Positions 24,619 to 31,751 of a stretch of DNA of 32,292 nucleotides are shown here, piece by piece. The notes beneath the pieces were generated by a model that was not told the DNA's origin, searched no databases, and saw only the letters and a list, made by a program, of their open reading frames with translations. The position numbers and the translations under genes are program-made. The stretch's first letter is position 1. The number at the start of each line of letters is the position of its first letter. The DNA is from Streptococcus pseudoporcinus LQ 940-04 (GTDB lineage Bacteria > Bacillota > Bacilli > Lactobacillales > Streptococcaceae), in contig NZ_AEUY02000001.1 of the NCBI RefSeq assembly GCF_000188035.1, forward strand, positions 1-32,292. Direction: 5' to 3'.

Positions 24619-27042
24619 CTACTTAGCTTCTTCTGGTTTTGTTGTCATCAGCTTATATAGCATGGTGTCCTTAGGGAACTTATCTATAAAGGGAACAATA
24701 GTATTTCCGAAGAATAATAGTCCCTCACCTGCATTTGAATTAGTAATATAGTTTAACTGATAAGGCGATATTTTTAATTTCTTAGCAAGAATATCTCTAT
24801 CTCCAGATGCTTGATTTAACATTAGAACAAAGTCTGTATTATCAAAGATATTTTCAATTTCCTGACTTGTTAAAAGGTCTTTTACGTTTTGAGTTATACC
24901 TGTTGGAATACCGCCCCATTTTCTAAATCTTTTCCAGATTTCTACTGAATATGAAGCAGTTTGTGGATCTTTTAATAAAAGGTGGAACTCATCTATATAA
25001 TATCTTGTAGACTTGCTTCCTCTATTTAGGGAAACCTTGTTCCAAACTTGGTCTTGAATTACAAGCATACCTATTTTTTTAAGTTGTGTTCCCAGCTCTT
25101 TTATATCAAAGCAGAGCAATTGCCTATTTAGGTCAACATTTGACCTATTATTAAATACATTAAGACTTCCCTTAACATAAATTTCCATTTCTGTTGCTAG
25201 TTTTCTACCAACTCCCTCTTCTTGGGATAGGAGCATATCGTATAAATCTCCTAATATAGGCATATTTTCTGGTTTGGGGTCTTCAAAATACTTTTGATAT
25301 ATCTTTGGTAAGCACCTATCTATAACAGATTTTTCTGCAGCAGTAAGACCAGATCCTCCTACTACAAGTTCAAGCATAGACATTATGAAGTTTGCCTTAT
25401 CCTTTAAAGGTGCGTCCCCATCTCCATAGTTCATATTAATATCTAATGGATTTAGGTAGTCCTTTGATTTTGCCGAAACTTTAATAACTTCTCCATTAAA
25501 TTGTTTTACAAGGTTTGAATACTCGCCCTCAGGATCACAAATAATTACATCATCATCTGTTACAAGAATTGCATTTGCCATCTCTCTCTTTGCTGAGAAA
25601 GATTTACCAGAACCTGGTGTACCTAATATTAATCCGTTAGGGTTCTTTAGTTTCTTCCTATCTGCCATTATCAAGTTTTGACTAAGGGCATTTAAGCCAT
25701 AGTACAAAGAATTTGCCGAATCAATAAATAGCTCTTCTGTTGTAAAAGGCATAAATACTGCCGTTGATGATGAAGTTAAAAATCTTTTTATTTCGACTTG
25801 GTTAACTCCTAGAGGTAAGACAGAAACAAGTCCTTGTTCTTGTTGATGAGATAATCTTTTTACCTGACAATTATGTCTGTTTGCAATTGATGATATTTGA
25901 GCAATAGTGTTTTCTAATTTTTGATTAGTTCTTGCAAAATTCATCATTACTATGGTAACTACAAAGAGCCTTTCATCTCTATTTTGTAAGTCAGATAACA
26001 TGGACTTAACATCAGCCCCAAAAGTATTTATATCTGAAGGAATAATATCCATATCATATCCAGCACGAACTGCTTTCTTTTGTTCTTCAATTTTCATTCT
26101 GTCCAAGTCTGTATTTTTTCTCTTAATGAGTTTAATGGCTTCTGCTTGTTCAACTACATCTATATGAAAAGCTACATAAATATTGTCATCAATATCTAAA
26201 AACTCAGATAACATTCTGTCTGATAGCTCACTTGCTAGTATTTGAAAATGACTTACTGCTCCAATGAATTTCCCAAATTTAAAATTATTTGCTGGTGCAA
26301 AATTAAAGATATTGGGAGTTATATGTGACTTTGTAGACTCTTTCTTCTTCAAATCTTTATATGAAAAATCAAAGTTTTTATCTGGATTTAACATATCGTG
26401 AACAAGTCTTAACCTTTCTTCGCCATCAAGACTCTCTGCTCTTACTCCCATAGATTTAAAGTTAGATAAAATATCTACTTCAAGTCTATTTAACTTTGCT
26501 CTTGCTTGCTCTAGGTTATCGGCTTCTGTTGTAAATGTTATATACTTCATCTTTTTAAGTCCGTTATTGCCCTTTGCAAGTTGAAGCTTTAACATCTCCC
26601 TAAACTCTTTTCTTACATCGTCATAGAAGTCTCCCTTATCAGCAATTTTAATTGCGTCTTGTAGGTCTATATTTCTTCCTAATTGATTTACATATGAAAG
26701 TTCAATGTGGACACTTGGATCAAAAGAATTTAAAAAGTTGGCAAATTGGTTAAAGATTAAATCTCTATCTTCTTCCAATGCCAACTGGTAATTTATATCT
26801 TGAAATGAAATTGTCTTTGAATAATTTTTTTCATCTAACTGGCAAATGCCCTCTGGTAACATTCTTATATATGGAATAGTATCCTCAACAGTAAATCTCT
26901 TTTTCTCTTTCTTTAAAAGAACACTTAGAAGACTATTTGTTGGATCTTTCTTTGTTTTTAGCCTTCTTACTTCCTTTCGGTCTTTTTTTAATTGTTTTTC
27001 CCTTAGATTTAAGTCGCTGATTTGCTTTTTTCTTTGCTTCAA
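24619..27042 (-). CDS. virB4: VirB4-family conjugation ATPase
   Basis: This 807-residue ATPase energises the type IV secretion channel. It has the VirB4/TraE N-terminal part (about 50-430) and a RecA-like C-terminal part with Walker A GTPGSGKS (474-481), the motif ICDPEGEYSNL (501-511), Walker B YYIDEFHLL (681-689) and a late QASGDRD motif. The start is a TTG at 27042 with AAAGGAGGAATACC upstream; this overlaps the 3' end of the PrgI gene by 110 bases in another frame, a common layout in this element family. An ATG further in would remove conserved N-terminal sequence. Neighbours on both sides are mating-channel genes. Confidence 0.95.
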   Translation of the reverse strand: MKQRKKQISDLNLREKQLKKDRKEVRRLKTKKDPTNSLLSVLLKKEKKRFTVEDTIPYIRMLPEGICQLDEKNYSKTISFQDINYQLALEEDRDLIFNQFANFLNSFDPSVHIELSYVNQLGRNIDLQDAIKIADKGDFYDDVRKEFREMLKLQLAKGNNGLKKMKYITFTTEADNLEQARAKLNRLEVDILSNFKSMGVRAESLDGEERLRLVHDMLNPDKNFDFSYKDLKKKESTKSHITPNIFNFAPANNFKFGKFIGAVSHFQILASELSDRMLSEFLDIDDNIYVAFHIDVVEQAEAIKLIKRKNTDLDRMKIEEQKKAVRAGYDMDIIPSDINTFGADVKSMLSDLQNRDERLFVVTIVMMNFARTNQKLENTIAQISSIANRHNCQVKRLSHQQEQGLVSVLPLGVNQVEIKRFLTSSSTAVFMPFTTEELFIDSANSLYYGLNALSQNLIMADRKKLKNPNGLILGTPGSGKSFSAKREMANAILVTDDDVIICDPEGEYSNLVKQFNGEVIKVSAKSKDYLNPLDINMNYGDGDAPLKDKANFIMSMLELVVGGSGLTAAEKSVIDRCLPKIYQKYFEDPKPENMPILGDLYDMLLSQEEGVGRKLATEMEIYVKGSLNVFNNRSNVDLNRQLLCFDIKELGTQLKKIGMLVIQDQVWNKVSLNRGSKSTRYYIDEFHLLLKDPQTASYSVEIWKRFRKWGGIPTGITQNVKDLLTSQEIENIFDNTDFVLMLNQASGDRDILAKKLKISPYQLNYITNSNAGEGLLFFGNTIVPFIDKFPKDTMLYKLMTTKPEEAK

Positions 27043-27343
27043 GGTATTCCTCCTTTCTTATTCTCTTAGTTGGTTGATAAAACTTATGAAGATAGAAAAA
27101 TTTAAAATATTTTTCAAAGGTTAAGGTGTCTTTTTCATATAAGGTTATAAAAAAGATTGGCAGGGTTACTATTAGCATTACAATGATAGAAACATCATTA
27201 GGTAGATATTTCTTCATAAATAGATAGGTTGGTATGCCAATTAATCCTGCCACAGAAAAACCTATAAGTTGTCTTTTAGTTAAGTTAAAGGCAACTTTTG
27301 TTTTAATCTTGTCCAAATCTTTTGGTATTGGTACATATGCCAT
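26933..27343 (-). CDS. PrgI-family mating-channel membrane protein
   Basis: This 136-residue protein begins MAYVPIPKDLDKIKTKVAFNL, the hallmark of PrgI, then has two hydrophobic segments (about 28-44 and 50-67) and a strongly basic cytoplasmic tail. PrgI is the VirB3-like partner of VirB4 in Gram-positive conjugation, and the gene lies directly before VirB4 and overlaps it by 110 bases. GGGAGATTAAA precedes the ATG, and the preceding gene ends one base before. The family is secure. Confidence 0.92.
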   Translation of the reverse strand: MAYVPIPKDLDKIKTKVAFNLTKRQLIGFSVAGLIGIPTYLFMKKYLPNDVSIIVMLIVTLPIFFITLYEKDTLTFEKYFKFFYLHKFYQPTKRIRKEEYLEAKKKANQRLKSKGKTIKKRPKGSKKAKNKERSNK

Positions 27344-27344
27344 T

Positions 27345-27635
27345 TTAATCTCCCTCTACTTCTTCTTTGGAAAGTTCAAGTATATGGTCATAATTAGATG
27401 TTGTTTCCTCTTCTAGGTAGCTAATTCTTTCTTCTAATTCTTCTTGTTTTTCTTCATTTCTGTCATTGTATTCTCCTTGATACATAACAAATTCATTATG
27501 ACATCTTCCGAGTCTATTTATTCTTTTCTTTAAGTTTCTAATCTCTTCATTTCTTTTCTTCTCTTTTACGATTTCATAAGTTCCTCCCAATAAAATTCCA
27601 AGTCCCAATAAAGCACAATTTTTCTTTTTTATCAT
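27345..27635 (-). CDS. Small membrane-anchored coiled-coil protein of the transfer operon
   Basis: I do not recognise a family for this 96-residue protein. It has a short hydrophobic N-terminus (residues 7-18, CALLGLGILLGG) followed by a charged coiled coil (about 22-90: EIRNLKKRINRLG, EELEERISYLEEE). It begins with AGGAGGAATAA before the ATG at 27635, 9 bases after the VirB6-like gene, and ends one base before PrgI. The tight packing and position suggest a structural part or chaperone of the mating channel. Confidence 0.75.
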   Translation of the reverse strand: MIKKKNCALLGLGILLGGTYEIVKEKKRNEEIRNLKKRINRLGRCHNEFVMYQGEYNDRNEEKQEELEERISYLEEETTSNYDHILELSKEEVEGD

Positions 27636-27644
27636 TTATTCCTC

Positions 27645-28508
27645 CTAGTGCGTATTCATAATACTTTTTGCAACTGTTCCACTCTTAAACATCATAAGTC
27701 CAAGTAGTAGAGCATATCCTAATATACTAAACAAGCTTGCGTGAATATCTGTAATCTGTACCGTCCTTATTAAAACAGTGTAGATACCTAAACATACCAT
27801 CAAAAACAAACCTTGTAGTCCCAAGGCAAAAAGTCCCTTGATATAATTTGTTCCAATCTGACCCCATTCTTTATTTCCCATAGTCGCAAATGGTATGGAT
27901 GATACTGATGAGTAGACATATATTTCAAACATACGCCCATATACTATTAAAGTAATAGTTAAAGATATACATTGAATTGCAATCCTTACAAGGCTTGTTT
28001 CAACTAATATCATTATTAATGCACCAACATCTTTTTCTTTTAATGTATCAACCATAGCAACTATCTGATCTCCTGAAACAGTGGCAGAAGTAGTGATTAC
28101 CCCTGCCGCTTTGTTTACAAGATTTTGTGCCACATCAAAGACTGCCATTGAAAATTCAAAGGCATGGCTTGCAAGGTAGACTGCTATAAACATCTTTATA
28201 ATGTATTTGAAAAACTCAAAAGTATCTGTATCGTGCATATTATTCTTTTGCATAACCATATTTATGAGTTCAATACATAAAACTGCTGTTATTATAAGAC
28301 CAGCTATTGGAACAATAACATTATCATTAATGTTTTTTATGAAGTTATATACTTCTCCATTCCAACCCATTGGTGTTTTACCAACATCAGTTGCAATAAC
28401 TCCTACCTTGTCATTTATATCTAAGAACATGGACTCAAGATTTGCTTTGATACCTCCGAGTAGCATATCCTTAAAAAATTCAGTTAGCTTGTCAAAGATA
28501 CCAAACAT
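27645..28508 (-). CDS. VirB6/TrbL-like conjugal transfer protein (CD1112 type)
   Basis: This 287-residue polytopic membrane protein forms part of the inner-membrane channel. Hydrophobic segments are seen near residues 45-65, 85-105, 108-130, 160-185, 190-205, 218-245 and 250-275. It contains the family pattern MGWNGEVYNFIKNINDNVIVPIAGLI. AGGAGAAAGTCT precedes the ATG at 28508, 10 bases after the Maff2 gene. The order Maff2, VirB6-like, PrgI, VirB4 is typical for Tn1549-type elements. Confidence 0.92.
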   Translation of the reverse strand: MFGIFDKLTEFFKDMLLGGIKANLESMFLDINDKVGVIATDVGKTPMGWNGEVYNFIKNINDNVIVPIAGLIITAVLCIELINMVMQKNNMHDTDTFEFFKYIIKMFIAVYLASHAFEFSMAVFDVAQNLVNKAAGVITTSATVSGDQIVAMVDTLKEKDVGALIMILVETSLVRIAIQCISLTITLIVYGRMFEIYVYSSVSSIPFATMGNKEWGQIGTNYIKGLFALGLQGLFLMVCLGIYTVLIRTVQITDIHASLFSILGYALLLGLMMFKSGTVAKSIMNTH

Positions 28509-28518
28509 AGACTTTCTC

Positions 28519-28734
28519 CTAATTTAAAGCATTTGCAAGTAGTGGAATTAATTTAATACCGATTAGTACAATTCCCCCACCAGCCATAAGCTGCTTAATA
28601 CCTTGAGATTTAGCACCAGGGTTATCATTACCATAACCTTCCATTAAGTTAATAACTCCCCATGCTCCTAAACCTGCACCAATTGCAGTTACAAGTGTCT
28701 TTAAAACTCCAACTCCAGCTGTAAAAAATTCCAT
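28519..28734 (-). CDS. Maff2-family small membrane protein (pilin-like position)
   Basis: This 71-residue protein has two hydrophobic stretches (about 4-28 with the glycine-rich LVTAIGAGLGAWGVINLMEG, and 48-68 GGGIVLIGIKLIPLLANAL) joined by a polar loop NDNPGAKSQGIKQ. This matches the Maff2 family of clostridial ICEs. Size, two-helix shape and position before the VirB6-like gene resemble VirB2/TrbC subunits, though that function is inference. It lies one base after the SSB stop codon. Confidence 0.9.
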   Translation of the reverse strand: MEFFTAGVGVLKTLVTAIGAGLGAWGVINLMEGYGNDNPGAKSQGIKQLMAGGGIVLIGIKLIPLLANALN

Positions 28735-28735
28735 A

Positions 28736-29047
28736 TTATTCCTCCTCGTTTTCTTTCTTATTTTCTATTTTGTTTAGTGATTTAACTATAAAATTTTTGT
28801 AGACCTTATCTCCTTTTTTATTTTCTTTGAAATATCCAAAGACATGGATTAGATCTCCTTTTTCAAATTCTTTTACAATTTCTACCTTTTGTCCATATAC
28901 TGAGCAATTTGTATATTCTTTGCCCTTTCCATATTTTTTAACAAGAGCAAAATTTGCTACTTGAACACTTTCTCCATCTTTTTCAAATTCTGAAAATTCA
29001 GCTTCCTTAACCAAATTTGCATTAATATTTATCATTTCTCTATCCAT
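28736..29047 (-). CDS. ssb: Single-stranded DNA-binding protein (short ICE type)
   Basis: This 103-residue OB-fold protein begins MDREMININANLVKEAEF and contains VANFALVKKYGKGKEYTNCSV, GDLIHVFGYFK and a charged C-terminal tail. It lacks the usual acidic DDDIPF tail of chromosomal SSBs, so it may not recruit the same partners. It is paralogous to the central part of the protein at 4277-4936. It is the first gene after two terminator-like hairpins and directly precedes Maff2. It would coat transferred single strands. Confidence 0.88.
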   Translation of the reverse strand: MDREMININANLVKEAEFSEFEKDGESVQVANFALVKKYGKGKEYTNCSVYGQKVEIVKEFEKGDLIHVFGYFKENKKGDKVYKNFIVKSLNKIENKKENEEE

Positions 29048-29078
29048 TAATTTCTTCTCCTTAATCCATAAATTTCAA

Positions 29079-29112
29079 TTAAAAAAGCGACTGAACTTAT
29101 ATTTCAATCGCT
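29079..29112 (-). terminator. Terminator-like hairpin just upstream of ssb
   Basis: On the minus strand AGCGATTGAA (29112-29103) pairs with TTCAGTCGCT (29095-29086) around a 7-base loop with one G-U pair, followed by TTTTTTAA. It lies 32 bases before the ssb start and after an 8-codon reading frame, so it may act as an attenuator of the transfer operon or be the terminator of a lost gene. Confidence 0.72.
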
Positions 29113-29136
29113 AAATGTCTTATATATTAAATTGTT

Positions 29137-29163
29137 TTAAGTGGGGCTTCTTATCCTTACCAT
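29137..29163 (-). CDS. Possible 8-residue leader peptide (MVRIRSPT)
   Basis: An ATG at 29163 is preceded at ideal distance by AGGAGG (29174-29169) and opens a frame of eight codons, MVRIRSPT, ending in TAA. It lies between two terminator-like hairpins and upstream of ssb. A strong ribosome-binding site before so short a frame suggests a leader peptide in an attenuation system. It could also be the remaining start of a deleted gene. Confidence 0.35.
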   Translation of the reverse strand: MVRIRSPT

Positions 29164-29184
29164 TTTGACCTCCTAATTTTGAGC

Positions 29185-29220
29185 ATAAAAAAAAGACGAC
29201 AGAATTATTACTTTCTATCG
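29185..29220 (-). terminator. Terminator after the SAP-domain gene
   Basis: On the minus strand CGATAGAA (29220-29213) pairs with TTCTGTCG (29204-29197) around 8 bases with one G-U pair, followed by TCTTTTTTTT. It lies 50 bases past the stop codon of the SAP-domain gene and marks the end of the cargo operon. Its stem resembles that of the hairpin at 29079-29112. Confidence 0.78.
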
Positions 29221-29270
29221 CATAACATCTATCTGTATTAATTTTTTTCATTCAAAAAAATAGTTTCTGT

Positions 29271-29888
29271 TTACTTGTGATAGTCTTCTATTTTATCCTC
29301 ATATTTTTTTATAAGTTCTCGTGAATAAACTTTTTTGTTTTTTGAATCTCTGACTTCTTTCCAAAGAATTGCAGCTACTTGTATTTTATTAGAGTAGTTA
29401 CAACTAATTTCGTCTGCACAAAAATCCTTTAAAAATTGATTCCATTGACAAACCGAATTATCATACTTAGCATAATCTGATTTTCCATAATAAACTTTGA
29501 GCATATCTTGAATTGTAAAACTCAAATCATTTTGTCTTTTCACTTTTCTCCAAGCCGTTGCCATATCTGCAGTAAATTTGAAAGGCAAAACACCTGTTAC
29601 AACAGAAAAATATTCTCTGAATTTTGAATTAAAGGAAAATCCACATTCAAGTAAAGGCATATCTAAAGTAATATAATCAACTTGTTTCTTTATGTTTTTT
29701 ATTGATGACTTTTTAATCACATCACCCTTAAAGTACTGCTGAATAATATAAGTGAGTTCTTGTTTTGTACCTCTATATTCTAATCCTAATAACTTGCATA
29801 TCTGTGAAAGTTCTTCACGATACCAATAGTATTTATTAAACTCATCAAACGATGTGATTTTATCAAATTTAGGTCTACCTTCTATCAT
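29271..29888 (-). CDS. SAP-domain protein (DUF6434-like)
   Basis: This 205-residue soluble protein begins RPKFDKITSFDEFNKYYWYREELSQICKLL-like sequence, in which residues about 15-55 form a SAP-type helix-helix motif (EELSQICKLLGLEYRGTKQE), known for DNA or RNA binding. The middle region (about 70-120: DYITLDMPLLECGFSFNSKF, VTGVLPFKFTADMATAWRK) fits the SAP-associated domain seen in low-GC Firmicutes. No catalytic motif is seen. AAAGGATAAAACA precedes the ATG. It is the last gene of a three-gene cargo set with an SRPBCC remnant and a ClbS-like gene. Its function is unknown. Confidence 0.72.
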   Translation of the reverse strand: MIEGRPKFDKITSFDEFNKYYWYREELSQICKLLGLEYRGTKQELTYIIQQYFKGDVIKKSSIKNIKKQVDYITLDMPLLECGFSFNSKFREYFSVVTGVLPFKFTADMATAWRKVKRQNDLSFTIQDMLKVYYGKSDYAKYDNSVCQWNQFLKDFCADEISCNYSNKIQVAAILWKEVRDSKNKKVYSRELIKKYEDKIEDYHK

Positions 29889-29955
29889 TGTTTTATCCTT
29901 TCGAAAAGATCTAAATATATGAATAGGCTACTCCAATTTATCTATTTCATTATTT

Positions 29956-30378
29956 TCATAACACTTGAACATGACTTGCTTCTTCACAATTAAGTGATTC
30001 CTTCAAATCTTTAAAATACAGTTTTTGTTGGTTTCTTAAATATAGTCCTACAAAAGGTTTAAATGTAAATTTTTTAGAAATAATATTTTCTGTAAAATCT
30101 AATGTTGTTTTATCTCAATTCGAATAAAATTTTCCTATCCAAGTTCCTTTTATATTTGCGTTTTCAATTTCAAAAGACCAGCATTGATGTTTCATACATT
30201 CTATAACTTTAAAATTTGTTTCTATCCCATCTTTTGTAATCTCTACAAAATTCTTATCATCAATAATTTTGATATCTTTGATATCACTTCTCCAACCAAA
30301 ATCACGAAGGTCAGTAACTTTATCCCATACTTTTTCTATTGGGCAATTTAATGTAACTTTGATATTTGCAACTGCCAT
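29956..30378 (-). pseudogene. SRPBCC-family protein interrupted by one in-frame TGA
   Basis: The frame from the ATG at 30378 (strong AGGAGGATTTT upstream) encodes 87 residues, beginning MAVANIKVTLNCPIEKVW, an SRPBCC ligand-binding (START-like) fold, and stops at a TGA (30115-30117) after GKFYSN. The same frame continues without gap as DKTTLDFTENIISKKFTF and on to a TGA at 29956, giving 141 codons, the normal family length of about 140. One base change, GGA (Gly) to TGA, would explain the stop. The gene is probably inactive unless the stop is read through. It lies between the ClbS-like and SAP-domain genes in the same operon. Confidence 0.85.
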
Positions 30379-30415
30379 AAAATCCTCCTAAGTAAACTTA
30401 TTTATACTTTTCTAT

Positions 30416-30934
30416 CTATAGAACTAATTTCTTCCATTTCCTAATCTTAGTCCTAAATGTTCCAAATGGCGCTACTGTATTTACATGAATAAATTTATAT
30501 ACTTCCCAAGTAGCAGTTTTGGTTGCTTCATCTGCCCATTTTCTCATATGTGGTTTAAATAATTCTTCATCTGTTAATTCATCTATCATAAGATAAATTT
30601 TTTTTACATTTTCTGTTAGTTGTTCTTTTAGTTCATATAGAGATTTATGGGCATAGTTCTCTGTAAACCATTGATATAATTCTCCAAGTTGATTCCACTT
30701 GAATTTATCTGATGGTGTTTTAACATCTATACCTTTTTTCTCATCTTCTTCCCATTTTAATACTAAAGTCGTCCAGCCTACTTGATAGGCAAGATTTTCT
30801 GCTGGTGTCCTATCAAATTCTTCTAGTCTTTTATCTTTTAGTTCTTCTGGTATATTGTCAAACTCTGAAATATATTTTTCAAAAGTTTTCTTTATCTCAT
30901 TCTTTAATTCTTCCTTACTTTCATAAGACCTCAT
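30416..30934 (-). CDS. ClbS/DfsB-family four-helix bundle protein (DUF1706)
   Basis: This 172-residue protein has the family pattern: N-terminal helix (SKEELKNEIKKTFEKYISEF), RTPAENLAYQVGWTTLVLKWE, KWNQLGELYQWF, and a C-terminal part VAPFGTFRTKIRKWKK. The family includes ClbS, a hydrolase that protects its producer against colibactin, and other four-helix proteins of the DinB-like group; most members have no known substrate. A TATAAT box with TG extension lies just upstream and GGAGGTAGGCAT precedes the ATG. It is the first gene of the three-gene cargo set. Family is fairly certain, function here is open. Confidence 0.88.
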   Translation of the reverse strand: MRSYESKEELKNEIKKTFEKYISEFDNIPEELKDKRLEEFDRTPAENLAYQVGWTTLVLKWEEDEKKGIDVKTPSDKFKWNQLGELYQWFTENYAHKSLYELKEQLTENVKKIYLMIDELTDEELFKPHMRKWADEATKTATWEVYKFIHVNTVAPFGTFRTKIRKWKKLVL

Positions 30935-30963
30935 ATGCCTACCTCCATGGTTTATATATAGAT

Positions 30964-30972
30964 ATTATACCA
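30964..30972 (-). promoter_or_regulatory. Extended -10 promoter of the cargo operon
   Basis: On the minus strand TGGTATAAT (TG-N-TATAAT, 30972-30964) lies 30 bases before the ClbS-like start codon. There is no convincing -35 box at 17 bases, which is common for extended -10 promoters. This separates expression of the cargo genes from the transfer operon. Confidence 0.6.
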
Positions 30973-30997
30973 AAAATATTTTTATCATTACGTTAAT

Positions 30998-31446
30998 TCA
31001 TAATCTTGTAATCAAACTGTTCCTATTTATTTTTATTTTATCTCTGTTTTTCAAAAACTCTTCCACATCAAATAAATTCTTCTTATCATAATCTTCCAAT
31101 AACTTATAATTCTTATGTTTTGTAATATCGAATTTATAAGACAAGAAAGGTCTTACTCCTCTTAGTTGGCATAGCATTTATCACCATCCATACAGTTATT
31201 TCATCTTGACACATAAGTTTATTACCTGTCTTTTAGGTAATTTAGTCCAAAAGATTTTTGATTTGATCTTGTTTCTGATTTGTTATTTAGGTCTATGATT
31301 TCTTTTCCTTCTAGAAATAGTGTGGAGTCACAGTTACAACTATTGTATCTCATAATCTTTATAGATTGCTTTTAATTGAGATTGTGCTTGCAGTATTATG
31401 CTTACTGATATTTATCTTGAGAGTTTTTAATGTCTATCGCCTATTA
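30998..31446 (-). pseudogene. Decayed duplicate of the VirD4 3' end
   Basis: The minus strand here repeats the 3' part of the VirD4 gene at the right edge (31752 onward). Over about 90 bases (31081-31170 against 31841-31930) only about six bases differ. The end reads NLFDVEEFLKNRDKIKI, against NLFDVEEYLTNRDKVKL in the intact copy. Several small deletions and frameshifts break it, including loss of 42 bases between two copies of TTCTTTTCCT. No start codon or nucleotide-binding part is present, so it is non-coding. It fills most of the gene-free stretch 30935-31457. Confidence 0.88.
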
Positions 31447-31457
31447 ATACCTTATTT

Positions 31458-31733
31458 CTAGTCTTCTAAAATCGATACTTCAAGGTCTATCGCTTTAAAT
31501 GTAACAGTTATTCCTACTTCGTCCTTTACCGTTTTTTCAAATAGCTCAGCTATATCATATGGGGACATATCATATATATCTTCATACCATTCATTACTTT
31601 CATCGTACATTGTCTCACATATTGCTTCAATATAATTTTTCTTATCCCTTGTGAGTTCTGTATCACTTTCCAGAATAAACTGCTCCCCATTTATATTTAA
31701 TATAATTAAAGATGTTTTTCTATTTTTACACAT
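31458..31733 (-). CDS. Small acidic protein downstream of virD4
   Basis: I do not recognise this 91-residue protein. It has a short beta-rich start (TSLIILNINGEQFILESD), an acidic helical middle (ETMYDESNEWYEDIYDMSPYDIAELFEK) and a final strand pair (VGITVTFKAIDLEVSILED). It has no signal peptide or membrane segment and would be cytoplasmic. GGAGAAAGCAAA precedes the ATG, 18 bases after the VirD4 stop, so it is cotranscribed with VirD4. A regulator, adaptor or anti-defence role are all possible. Confidence 0.7.
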   Translation of the reverse strand: MCKNRKTSLIILNINGEQFILESDTELTRDKKNYIEAICETMYDESNEWYEDIYDMSPYDIAELFEKTVKDEVGITVTFKAIDLEVSILED

Positions 31734-31751
31734 TTTGCTTTCTCCATAAAC

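Noticed and set aside
29956..30117. TGA as a sense codon (Trp or selenocysteine) in the SRPBCC gene
   Set aside because: TGA ends other genes in this window normally, no neighbouring gene needs recoding, and no selenocysteine hairpin or partner gene is evident; a point mutation is simpler.
31016..31446. CRISPR-like or tandem repeat explanation for the similarity to 31.75-32.29 kb
   Set aside because: The similarity is one long collinear stretch to the virD4 3' end with indels, as in a gene duplicate, not short spaced repeats.
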